Shown here in pieces: positions 1 to 7,257 of a DNA stretch of 42,708 bases. The stretch's first letter is position 1, and the number at the start of each line of letters is the position of its first letter. The translations under genes and the position numbers were made by a program. The stretch spans positions 1 through 42,708 of the forward strand of contig JADIMK010000045.1 in the NCBI GenBank assembly GCA_017694785.1. The letters run 5' to 3'. The notes beneath the pieces were generated by a model. The model was not told the origin of the DNA, did not search any database, and saw only the letters and a list, made by a program, of their open reading frames with translations. This DNA is from Candidatus Cryptobacteroides intestinigallinarum. Its GTDB lineage: Bacteria > Bacteroidota > Bacteroidia > Bacteroidales > UBA932.

Positions 1-38
1 CCGTTGATTTCAAGTCAGGCCGTGTACTGACGGTTCTG

Positions 39-1499
39 TCAGAAATATTTCCTTTCGTTCCGCACAAGGGCGATGAAGATGAACAGAAGGACGGTGAACG
101 CCCACAGGGACGAGCCTCCGTAGCTGATGAAAGGCAGAGGGATGCCTATGACCGGCATTATGCCTATCGTCATCCCTATGTTGATGAAAAGATGCATGAA
201 CAGGCAGCTGGCCACGCAATAGCCGTATATCCTTGTGAAGGCTTCCCGGCATTGCTCGGCATCTGATATTATCCTCCAGATCAGGAAAATGAAGAGGCAG
301 ATCACGGCTGCAGCCCCTACGAATCCCCATTCTTCTCCTATTGTACAGAAGATGAAGTCAGTGCTCTGTTCCGGGACGAAGCCGTATGTTGTCTGCGTGC
401 CTTTCAGGAAACCTTTCCCGAGGATTCCGCCTGAGCCTATGGCTATCATAGACTGGTTCACATTGTATCCTACTCCAGAAGGATCGTCCTTAAGCCCCAG
501 CAATACTTCGATGCGCTTGCGCTGATGGTCCTGCAGCACATCGTGGAAGAGAAAGTCCACGGAGAAGACGAAGAGGACTCCGACTATGAAAGAGGCTATG
601 GCGAGCCATCTGAATGCTCCGCCTGAGCGGAAAGCCTTGAAAGCCATTATGGGAATAGAGACCGCCGCGGCTGCGGCAAAAATATACATGGGCTTGACCT
701 TGAGGATGAACGCCTCCGGATTGTCTGTCAGACCGGAAAGTTTGTCATGAAGGAACGGAAGCAGGCCGAGGACTATGAATGACGGCAGATATATCTTCAG
801 CCAGGATTTTATCCTGTCATAATACATGGCGCTGCACAAGGTGGTGACAATGGCGAGCACCAGAATGGAGATGTACGCTGATGATGTAAGGGTCAGGATG
901 AACAGCAGGATGGCCATGCCTATCATGAAGAGCAGCCATCCGGAAAGCCCCTCCCTGTAGAGCATGAATACGAAGCCTACATATACGAGCGCTGAGCCTG
1001 TCTCGCTCTGGGCCACGATGATGGCCATCGGGACAAGTATTATGGCGGCAGTGGCCAGGAAATCCTTCATGTTGGACATCTTGTATCCGGACTGGCTCAT
1101 GAATGTGGCCAGCATCAGTGATGTCGCTATCTTCGAAAGTTCCGCAGGCTGGAAACTTATCGGTCCGAACGAGAACCATGATCTGGATCCCTTGACTTCC
1201 ACTCCGAGGAAGATCACGGCAACCAGAAGGATGATCGTGAATGCGTATATCGGCACAGACAGGCTCTCATATATCCTTGGATTGAGGACAAAGAGGATCA
1301 GGGATGCCAGTCCCAGTGAAGTAACTATCCATATGAACTGTTTGCCGCTTCTGAATGCGGGGTCGAAGATTGACGATGGCTCTGAGGAATGGATGGATGC
1401 GTAGATGTTTACCCATCCTATGAGGATGAGTATGATATAGCATATTACAAGTTTCCAGTCAATCGTTTCCAGCAGTCCTCTGCCTGTCGCTCTGTTCAT
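39..1499 (-). CDS. rodA: RodA, SEDS-family peptidoglycan glycosyltransferase
   Basis: RodA polymerises lipid II glycan strands during side-wall elongation in the inner membrane, working with the class B transpeptidase PBP2. The 486-residue product is strongly hydrophobic with about ten or more membrane segments, and carries the SEDS signature near the C terminus: a VPEQSTDF stretch with the conserved catalytic-loop Asp, then IGEEWGF and a PFISYGGSS motif. It is longer than the roughly 370 residues of E. coli RodA because of an extra hydrophobic central insertion, common in Bacteroidetes. It is the last gene of the mreB-mreC-mreD-mrdA-rodA operon, 24 bases after mrdA. The stop is at 39-41; only 38 bases of sequence follow, with a weak short inverted repeat, so a terminator cannot be judged. 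Confidence 0.95.
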   Translation of the reverse strand: MNRATGRGLLETIDWKLVICYIILILIGWVNIYASIHSSEPSSIFDPAFRSGKQFIWIVTSLGLASLILFVLNPRIYESLSVPIYAFTIILLVAVIFLGVEVKGSRSWFSFGPISFQPAELSKIATSLMLATFMSQSGYKMSNMKDFLATAAIILVPMAIIVAQSETGSALVYVGFVFMLYREGLSGWLLFMIGMAILLFILTLTSSAYISILVLAIVTTLCSAMYYDRIKSWLKIYLPSFIVLGLLPFLHDKLSGLTDNPEAFILKVKPMYIFAAAAAVSIPIMAFKAFRSGGAFRWLAIASFIVGVLFVFSVDFLFHDVLQDHQRKRIEVLLGLKDDPSGVGYNVNQSMIAIGSGGILGKGFLKGTQTTYGFVPEQSTDFIFCTIGEEWGFVGAAAVICLFIFLIWRIISDAEQCREAFTRIYGYCVASCLFMHLFINIGMTIGIMPVIGIPLPFISYGGSSLWAFTVLLFIFIALVRNERKYF

Positions 1500-1523
1500 C
1501 GCCGTATCTTTAATCGTCTTCTG

Positions 1524-3371
1524 TCAGTTTCTGTCTGTCTTGACCTTGTCAAGGAGATTGCCTTCAAGTACACGCTGCTCCAGGGCTTTCCTGTTTTCTC
1601 CGATTTCTCCGTTGAGATATTCTTCCACCAGGAGAGATGCGATAGGAGCTGCCCACCTGGCCCCGAAGGATCCGTGCTCAACGTAAGCAGCCACCGCAAT
1701 CTTCGGATTGTCCTTAGGTGCGAAGCAGATGAATACCGAATTGTCGTCTCCGAGAGGGTTCTGGGCCGTGCCTGTCTTGCCGCAGATGTCAAGACCTTCC
1801 ACGGCTGCAACGGTAGCTGTACCTCCTGATCCGTATCCGCTGTTGACGGCCATGTACATGCCTTCAACCAGATAAGGGAAATATGTCGTGTCGACCATTG
1901 TGTACTGCCGCTTGTAGTATTTAGGGTCAATCGACACTCCTTCCGAGGCCTTGATCATGTGCGGTATGTAGTAATATCCTCTGTTGGCCATTGTAGCGCA
2001 CAGGTTGGCAAGATGCAGGGGAGTGCAGCCGATTTCTCCCTGTCCGATTGAAAGTGATATCACTGTCGTCGCCTTCCATCCCCCTTTCCCGTATACGGAG
2101 TTGTAGTATTTAGAGTCCGGGATTGTGCCTCCGAGTTCGGACGGAAAGTCGCTTCCGAGTCTTCTCCCGAATCCGAAGCTCTTGACATAGGCATTCCATA
2201 CGTCCATTGCCTCTGCTATGGAGCCATATTTCTCGTTTTCAAGGATATTCCTGAGCACATAGCAGTAATATGCATTGCATGACATCATGATGGATTCCTG
2301 CAGATTCAACGGTGACCTGTGTGCATGGCAGCCGAGCTTGTTGCGCCCGAAATGGTAGCCCCTGCTGCACGGGTATTCTGTCTGAGGGGTAAGGACCCCT
2401 TCCTGAAGCCCGATCAGCCCGTTCACGAGCTTGAATACCGAGCCTGGCGGGTAAGCTGACTGCACAGCCCTGTTGAACATAGGCTTGTACGGATCAGATG
2501 CGATCTGGTTGTAATATTTGCCGATGTCTGCAAGCATCTCTACGTCTATGCCGGGGCTAGATACGAGCGTCAGGATTTCCCCGGTTGAAGGCTCTATGGC
2601 CACAAGGCTGCCTACCTTGTTCTGCATCAGCTGCTGTCCGTAGTTCTGCAGCTCCGCATCGATGGTTGTCACTATATCCTTGCCTGGGACGGCTTCCTTG
2701 TCCATTTCCCCGTCTTTGTAGTGCGTCTCAATCCTGTTGTGTGAGTTTCTCAGGAATATCTGATACCCTTTCTCTCCTCTCAGGTATTTTTCGCAGGTAG
2801 CTTCAATGCCGGTCTTGCCGATATAGTCTCCGGCCTTATATGTGTCAGGATCTTTCTTTATGTCGTTGGCATTGACTTCAGATATATACCCGAGAAGATT
2901 TCCTCCGGCATTGTACGGATAGTCCCGGATGTTTCTGGCCTGTCCTCTGAATCCAGGGAACTTATATGAAACTTCAGCGAATTTCATGAATATTTCCGGA
3001 GGCAGATGGGTGAGCATCGTCACTGACCGGTAGCCGATTTTTCTGCGCTCACGGTAATATCCGTCCAGCTTTGCCTTCAGGAATTCAGGGGTTATCTCAA
3101 GGATTTCACACAATGCAAGAGTATCGAATTCCTCGACTTCCTTCGGTGTGACAAGCATGTCGTAAGCGACTTTGTTGCCTACCAGTATCTTCCCGTTCCT
3201 GTCGTAGATTATGCCTCGTGTAGGGTAGACGACGGCATGCACCATGGAATTGTTGGATGCATTGATCTTGTACTCGTCGTCGACTATCTGTATTACAAAC
3301 AGTTTGGTGATGAGTACGAAGGCTGCGGTCAGAAGTCCGATCTTTATCTTGTTGGTCCTGTCCAGCTTCAT
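1524..3371 (-). CDS. mrdA: Penicillin-binding protein 2 (elongasome transpeptidase)
   Basis: Class B, monofunctional D,D-transpeptidase that cross-links new side-wall peptidoglycan with RodA. The 615-residue protein has one N-terminal membrane anchor (about residues 11-30), a PBP dimer/pedestal domain, and a transpeptidase domain with all three catalytic motifs: SVFK (nucleophile Ser311), SCN (364-366) and KTGT (532-535). A Cys/His-rich loop (Cys335, His340, Cys348, His349, His351) lies between the first two motifs; E. coli PBP2 has a metal-binding site in a comparable loop, so zinc binding is possible but inferred. The gene starts 9 bases after mreD and precedes rodA, the expected elongasome order. 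The gene-level call is secure. Confidence 0.95.
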   Translation of the reverse strand: MKLDRTNKIKIGLLTAAFVLITKLFVIQIVDDEYKINASNNSMVHAVVYPTRGIIYDRNGKILVGNKVAYDMLVTPKEVEEFDTLALCEILEITPEFLKAKLDGYYRERRKIGYRSVTMLTHLPPEIFMKFAEVSYKFPGFRGQARNIRDYPYNAGGNLLGYISEVNANDIKKDPDTYKAGDYIGKTGIEATCEKYLRGEKGYQIFLRNSHNRIETHYKDGEMDKEAVPGKDIVTTIDAELQNYGQQLMQNKVGSLVAIEPSTGEILTLVSSPGIDVEMLADIGKYYNQIASDPYKPMFNRAVQSAYPPGSVFKLVNGLIGLQEGVLTPQTEYPCSRGYHFGRNKLGCHAHRSPLNLQESIMMSCNAYYCYVLRNILENEKYGSIAEAMDVWNAYVKSFGFGRRLGSDFPSELGGTIPDSKYYNSVYGKGGWKATTVISLSIGQGEIGCTPLHLANLCATMANRGYYYIPHMIKASEGVSIDPKYYKRQYTMVDTTYFPYLVEGMYMAVNSGYGSGGTATVAAVEGLDICGKTGTAQNPLGDDNSVFICFAPKDNPKIAVAAYVEHGSFGARWAAPIASLLVEEYLNGEIGENRKALEQRVLEGNLLDKVKTDRN

Positions 3372-3380
3372 TTCCTGAGG

Positions 3381-3896
3381 TCATCTGTTTTCATCCGGCG
3401 TCATTACACCGGCCACAACCATTGAAAGCACATATCCTGCGGCAAGGGATGCAGCAAAGCGTGCCGCATTGAACCATAGCGGTCTGGTGCCGGCTCCATC
3501 GGCCAGAATATATACAGCAAGGAACACAGTCTGCACGATAAGGATCGCAAGTGAAATCTTTATCGCACCGAATTTCCTGAAAGAGAAGCTTTCCTGCCGT
3601 TCGATTAGCTCTTCTCCGAATACAAGACGGATGACCTGCGTGCGTATAAGTGCCACCGGCACTGCTGCAAGAGCATTCAGCCCAAGAAGACCTTCCGAAA
3701 GGAAATCAGTGGCCAGTCCTGTGGCAAATGCAATGACCATCGCTACCGGTGTGCTGATGTTCAATGGAATGCAGAGTATCATGACCGGGAGTATGGACAG
3801 ACTGACATAGGAGCTGAAATAGAAACAGTTCCCTATGATGATCTGTGCTATTGCAAGCATGCAGTAGACCAGGCCGAAATGCTGCGCAATCTTCAT
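3381..3896 (-). CDS. mreD: Rod-shape-determining protein MreD
   Basis: Small integral membrane protein of the elongasome, thought to link MreC to MreB and the membrane synthases. The 171-residue product consists mainly of five or six hydrophobic helices and has little soluble sequence, as usual for MreD. Sequence conservation in this family is low, so the call relies largely on position: it starts inside the mreC stop codon (4-base ATGA overlap, translational coupling) and is followed 9 bases later by mrdA. Length fits the family (about 160-170 residues). Confidence 0.88.
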   Translation of the reverse strand: MKIAQHFGLVYCMLAIAQIIIGNCFYFSSYVSLSILPVMILCIPLNISTPVAMVIAFATGLATDFLSEGLLGLNALAAVPVALIRTQVIRLVFGEELIERQESFSFRKFGAIKISLAILIVQTVFLAVYILADGAGTRPLWFNAARFAASLAAGYVLSMVVAGVMTPDENR

Positions 3897-4714
3897 CTTT
3901 CCTCCTCCAGTTCTTTCAGTTCCTCTTTGCCGGTATGGTTGACTATCGTCACGTATCTTAGTCTGCTGAAGTCTTCAAACAACGTGACTTTGATCTCGTA
4001 GGTCGCTCCGTTGACAAGCCTGGACTCACCGGTTGTCCCGAGCGGGATGTCCGGAGGGAAAATTGTTGAATATCCGCTTGTATATACTGTGTCACCTGGC
4101 GAAATCCCAATATGGTGCGGGATTTCACTTAGGATCGCCCCTCTGCTGCTGCGTCCGTCCCATTTCATCGGTCCCACGGCGCCTTCCTTTCCTATTCTTG
4201 CACTTATGCTTATGCCTGAATTCCTGAAAGAAAGTGCATAGGAATAATGTCTGCTTACCGCATCGATTATGCCTACTGCACCCTCGCTGGTGATGATGCC
4301 GGATTTCTCCTCGACGCCGTCTTCGGAGCCTTTGTCGATGATCATGTAGTTGTGCTGGCTGTTGTTGGCCATCCTCACGATTTCGGCCGGCATGTAGCGG
4401 TATTCTCCGGCTGTGTCAGCCGGTGTCCTGACGGTATCGCTAAGGTCTTTTCCTGTGAGGAGCCTGTATCGGCGTATCTGCTGGGCGAGTGCGAAATTTT
4501 CCTTCGCCAGTTCATCATTCTTCTGCTTGAGGGAGAAATAATATCCCAGATCCTGGACATTGCCCCATACGGAAGCTGATACAGCATGGAATCCACGCGA
4601 TATCCACAGCTTCTGCATGACTCCGGAATTCCGTAGCATAGCCAATGCAGCTATCTCCAGTATTATGAAGATAGCTGCATTGAATATGACCCGTATGCCT
4701 TTTTTCCTGGCCAT
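3893..4714 (-). CDS. mreC: Rod-shape-determining protein MreC
   Basis: Bitopic periplasmic scaffold of the elongasome that activates PBP2. The 273-residue product has a short basic N terminus, one membrane helix (about residues 9-25), a coiled-coil segment (about 60-95, rich in Lys/Glu/Gln) and a C-terminal beta domain with the MreC-type stretches IIDKGSEDGVEE, GIVGIID-like (AVGIIDAV) and GDTVYTSG. It overlaps mreD by 4 bases and begins 1 base after the mreB stop, so it is translationally coupled in the operon. The end is rich in charged residues (KEELKELEEER), which is unremarkable. Confidence 0.93.
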   Translation of the reverse strand: MARKKGIRVIFNAAIFIILEIAALAMLRNSGVMQKLWISRGFHAVSASVWGNVQDLGYYFSLKQKNDELAKENFALAQQIRRYRLLTGKDLSDTVRTPADTAGEYRYMPAEIVRMANNSQHNYMIIDKGSEDGVEEKSGIITSEGAVGIIDAVSRHYSYALSFRNSGISISARIGKEGAVGPMKWDGRSSRGAILSEIPHHIGISPGDTVYTSGYSTIFPPDIPLGTTGESRLVNGATYEIKVTLFEDFSRLRYVTIVNHTGKEELKELEEER

Positions 4715-4715
4715 T

Positions 4716-5738
4716 CTATCTCATCAGGAAAGGATAGTTGGCTGTGTTCTTCAGTGCAATGCAGGTTCCTCTTGCCACTGCCCTGAGAGGGTCCTCCGCT
4801 ACGTGGAAAGGAATGTTTACTTTCTCTGAGAGACGTTTGTCAAGGCCTCTGAGCAGGGCTCCGCCGCCTGACAGATAGATCCCGTTCTCGACTATATCGG
4901 AATAAAGCTCAGGCGGAGTCTGCTCAAGTACATGCAGAATGGCGGACTCTACGTTTGAAATCGATTTGTCCAGACAGTGTGCAATCTCCTGATAAGTGAT
5001 CGTGGCTTCCACCGGGTGTGCAGTCATCAGGTTCGGACCGCGTACCACGAATGGCTCCGGCTCTGTCTCCAGGTCCGGCAGTACAGCTCCGACTGCAATC
5101 TTGATCTTCTCAGCCGTTATCTCTCCGACCTTTATGTTGTGCTGCTGCTTGAGGTAGTACTGGATGTCGCTTGTGAACACGTCTCCTGCTACCTTTATGC
5201 TGTTCTGGATGACGATGCCTCCGAGTGATATCACTGCGATTTCGGTAGTACCGCCTCCTATGTCCACGACCATGTTGCCTTTAGGTGCCTCGACATCGAG
5301 TCCGATACCGAGTGCGGCTGCCATCGGCTCGAATATCAGATACACATCCCTGCCGCCGGCATGCTCGGAAGAGTCGCGCACGGCTCTTATCTCGACATCG
5401 GTGCTTCCTGAAGGGATGCCGACTACTATCTTGAGGTTAGGTGTAAACAGATGTCTGCGTCTGCTGTTCACCTCCTTGATGAATCCTCTGATCATCATTT
5501 CAGCCGCATTGAAGTCCGCAATCACGCCGTCGCGGAGCGGCCTTACAGTCTTGATGCCGGGGTTTTCCCTCTCCTGCATCCTTTTGGCCTTCTGTCCCAA
5601 GGCAATCATTTTTCCTGTGCTGTTCTCTATGGCGACTATACTTGGCTCGTCGAGAACAATCTGATCATTCTGGAATATGACCGTGTTTGCTGTACCAAGG
5701 TCAATAGCAAGCTCTTGCGTCAAGAATGAAAATCCCAT
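4716..5738 (-). CDS. mreB: Actin-like cell-shape protein MreB
   Basis: Bacterial actin that forms membrane-associated filaments guiding lateral wall synthesis. The 340-residue protein has the sugar-kinase/HSP70/actin nucleotide fold: phosphate-1 loop DLGTANT near residue 14, phosphate-2 loop DIGGGTTEIAV near residue 164, and the C-terminal adenosine motif LSGGGALLRGLD near residue 290. The N terminus (MGFSFLTQEL) carries the hydrophobic membrane-contact residues. It is first in the five-gene minus-strand operon; a TAnnTTTG -7 box lies about 40 bases upstream at 5777-5784. Confidence 0.97.
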   Translation of the reverse strand: MGFSFLTQELAIDLGTANTVIFQNDQIVLDEPSIVAIENSTGKMIALGQKAKRMQERENPGIKTVRPLRDGVIADFNAAEMMIRGFIKEVNSRRRHLFTPNLKIVVGIPSGSTDVEIRAVRDSSEHAGGRDVYLIFEPMAAALGIGLDVEAPKGNMVVDIGGGTTEIAVISLGGIVIQNSIKVAGDVFTSDIQYYLKQQHNIKVGEITAEKIKIAVGAVLPDLETEPEPFVVRGPNLMTAHPVEATITYQEIAHCLDKSISNVESAILHVLEQTPPELYSDIVENGIYLSGGGALLRGLDKRLSEKVNIPFHVAEDPLRAVARGTCIALKNTANYPFLMR

Positions 5739-5776
5739 TTCCCTGCCTTTAAGTTATCTTCTGTTCAACTTTTCTT

Positions 5777-5784
5777 CAAAAATA
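5777..5784 (-). promoter_or_regulatory. Candidate promoter of the mreBCD-mrdA-rodA operon
   Basis: On the minus strand this reads TATTTTTG, an exact match to the Bacteroidetes -7 consensus TAnnTTTG, about 39 bases before the mreB start codon. No good TTTG -33 box at 19-base spacing is visible, so the site is plausible but not proven. Confidence 0.5.
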
Positions 5785-5846
5785 ATCTACAACCTTGAGG
5801 GCATAAAATTATTCTGACAAAAGTAATAAAAAAGTTTGTAATATTG

Positions 5847-5854
5847 TATATTTG
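5847..5854 (+). promoter_or_regulatory. Candidate promoter of ispD
   Basis: Reads TATATTTG, an exact Bacteroidetes -7 box. It ends only 6 bases before the ispD ATG at 5861, so transcription would begin at or very near the start codon, implying a leaderless or near-leaderless mRNA. No clear -33 TTTG at 19-base spacing. Confidence 0.5.
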
Positions 5855-5860
5855 CCGGAT

Positions 5861-6574
5861 ATGACTCGGAAAAAATATCTTTTGCTCACCGCAGGAGGCA
5901 GCGGCACAAGGATGGGCGGGCCTGTCCCGAAACAGTTCATGGAGATCGGGGGCAGGGCAGTCCTCCATATTACGATGGACAGATTTGTCCAGGCTTTGCC
6001 TGACATCAATGTGATAACAGTTCTTCCGGATACATATATTCCATATTGGAGAAACTATTGTGCATCACACAGTCTTCCTGTGCGCCAGACTCTTGTCAAG
6101 GGAGGAATTTCGCGGTTTCATTCTGTGAGGAATGCCCTTTCCTCCGTTCCGGACGGTGCTCTGGTGGCTGTACATGACGGTGTCAGGCCTCTGGTCTCCC
6201 GGGAATTCATAAGGAAGATGTTCAGTCAGGCAGAAGATGTACCGGCCCTTGTCCCGGTCTTGCCGAGTGTGGATACGATAAGGGCCTTGAGGCGTACTGT
6301 AGAAGAAGACGGGACCGTATCGTTCCGTCAGATAGACGGGGTAGCTGCCGACCGCAGTATCCTTTTCCGTGTCCAGACTCCTCAGGTTTTCCACTCTGAG
6401 GCTCTGAAGGCAGCTTATACCATGCCTTATGATGTTTCCTTTACTGATGACGCCTCTGTGGCGGAAAGGTATGGCATTCCGCTTTCATTTACTGATGGGG
6501 AACAACTGAACATAAAGATCACGACCCCTTCGGATATGGTATTTGCCGAAGCGGTCCTGTCTTTACTCAGATGA
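5861..6574 (+). CDS. ispD: 2-C-methyl-D-erythritol 4-phosphate cytidylyltransferase
   Basis: Transfers CMP from CTP to MEP in the non-mevalonate isoprenoid pathway (cytosolic). The 237-residue product begins with the nucleotidyltransferase loop LTAGGSGTRMG, followed by PKQF; it also has VHDGVRPLVS and the C-terminal NIKITTPSDM stretch, all typical of IspD. I chose the ATG at 5861 because it puts the catalytic loop about 10 residues from the N terminus as usual; a TTG at 5852 in frame lies inside the -7 box and is unlikely. It is divergent from mreB and convergent with the Lrp gene (35-base gap). Confidence 0.95.
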   Translation: MTRKKYLLLTAGGSGTRMGGPVPKQFMEIGGRAVLHITMDRFVQALPDINVITVLPDTYIPYWRNYCASHSLPVRQTLVKGGISRFHSVRNALSSVPDGALVAVHDGVRPLVSREFIRKMFSQAEDVPALVPVLPSVDTIRALRRTVEEDGTVSFRQIDGVAADRSILFRVQTPQVFHSEALKAAYTMPYDVSFTDDASVAERYGIPLSFTDGEQLNIKITTPSDMVFAEAVLSLLR

Positions 6575-6609
6575 ATTTGTCTTAAGGTCGCAGAAGTCAT
6601 GGGATGATG

Positions 6610-7125
6610 TTACTCTGATTCCCTTTCCCTTCTTGTGCTGGCTGAGAAACTTGTGTTCTGGTAGTCCTTTACCCATACCTGACGCTCGATGGCCTGGTCA
6701 AGGGAAATCTGGGTTTCAGTTGCCTTTACATACGGGATTTTCTGTATCGTGTTCACCAGGACCTCCATAAGGTGATCATGGTTGAAGCAATAGATCTTCA
6801 GCAGAATAGGATACTTTCCAGTAACGAAATGGCACTCGACTACTTCTGATATTTTCTTGAGTGCATCTATTACATCCGGATATTTGTTGGCCTCAAGAAG
6901 TGATACGTTTACAAATGCGCAGACTTCAAGACCGAGAGCCTGAGGCTTGACGAGAAGTCTTGAGCCGGTGATGACGCCGTTTGCTTCAAGTCTCTTTACC
7001 CTCTGGTGTATGGCTGCTCCTGAAACACCACATTCTCTTGCAATTTCAAGGAACGGCATCCTGGCATTCTTCACCAGGAACGACAGAATTTTCTGGTCGA
7101 TCTGATCAATGTGATATGTAGACAT
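6610..7125 (-). CDS. Lrp/AsnC-family transcriptional regulator
   Basis: Small DNA-binding regulator, probably responding to an amino acid. The 171-residue product has an N-terminal winged helix-turn-helix (about residues 5-62, starting IDQIDQKILSFL and containing ECGVSGAAIHQRVKRLE) and a C-terminal RAM/AsnC ligand and oligomerisation domain (about 70-150, with FVTGKYPILLKIY in place of the usual TG.yDll motif). A Ser/Arg/Glu-rich tail of about 15 residues follows. Its upstream region contains nested inverted repeats that cover both promoter elements, suggesting autorepression. The effector and regulon cannot be read from sequence. Confidence 0.92.
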   Translation of the reverse strand: MSTYHIDQIDQKILSFLVKNARMPFLEIARECGVSGAAIHQRVKRLEANGVITGSRLLVKPQALGLEVCAFVNVSLLEANKYPDVIDALKKISEVVECHFVTGKYPILLKIYCFNHDHLMEVLVNTIQKIPYVKATETQISLDQAIERQVWVKDYQNTSFSASTRRERESE

Positions 7126-7135
7126 AAGCAGTTAT

Positions 7136-7214
7136 AATTTATAATTGTTTTCCAGCCGCGAATATAAATACAAATTTTAAATTCGCAACAATATTGCTGA
7201 AAAAATTATAAATT
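7136..7214 (-). promoter_or_regulatory. Promoter of the Lrp-family gene with operator-like inverted repeats
   Basis: On the minus strand a GTTG -33-like box (7186-7189) lies 19 bases from TATATTCG (7159-7166), one mismatch from the -7 consensus; transcription would start near 7152. A 29-base imperfect palindrome (GCGAAT at 7158-7163, ATTCGC at 7181-7186) covers both boxes. An outer exact 11-base inverted repeat, AATTTATAATT (7136-7146) and AATTATAAATT (7204-7214), flanks it. This spacing fits Lrp-type proteins, which wrap DNA around multiple sites; binding is inferred. Confidence 0.5.
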
Positions 7215-7257
7215 AGAATTAAAATTGAGGTTTTGGATAGAAAATTTCCCCCGTTCC

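Noticed and set aside
1..38. Short inverted repeat downstream of rodA as a terminator
   Set aside because: Only about five pairs, no T-run, and the window ends before context can be judged.
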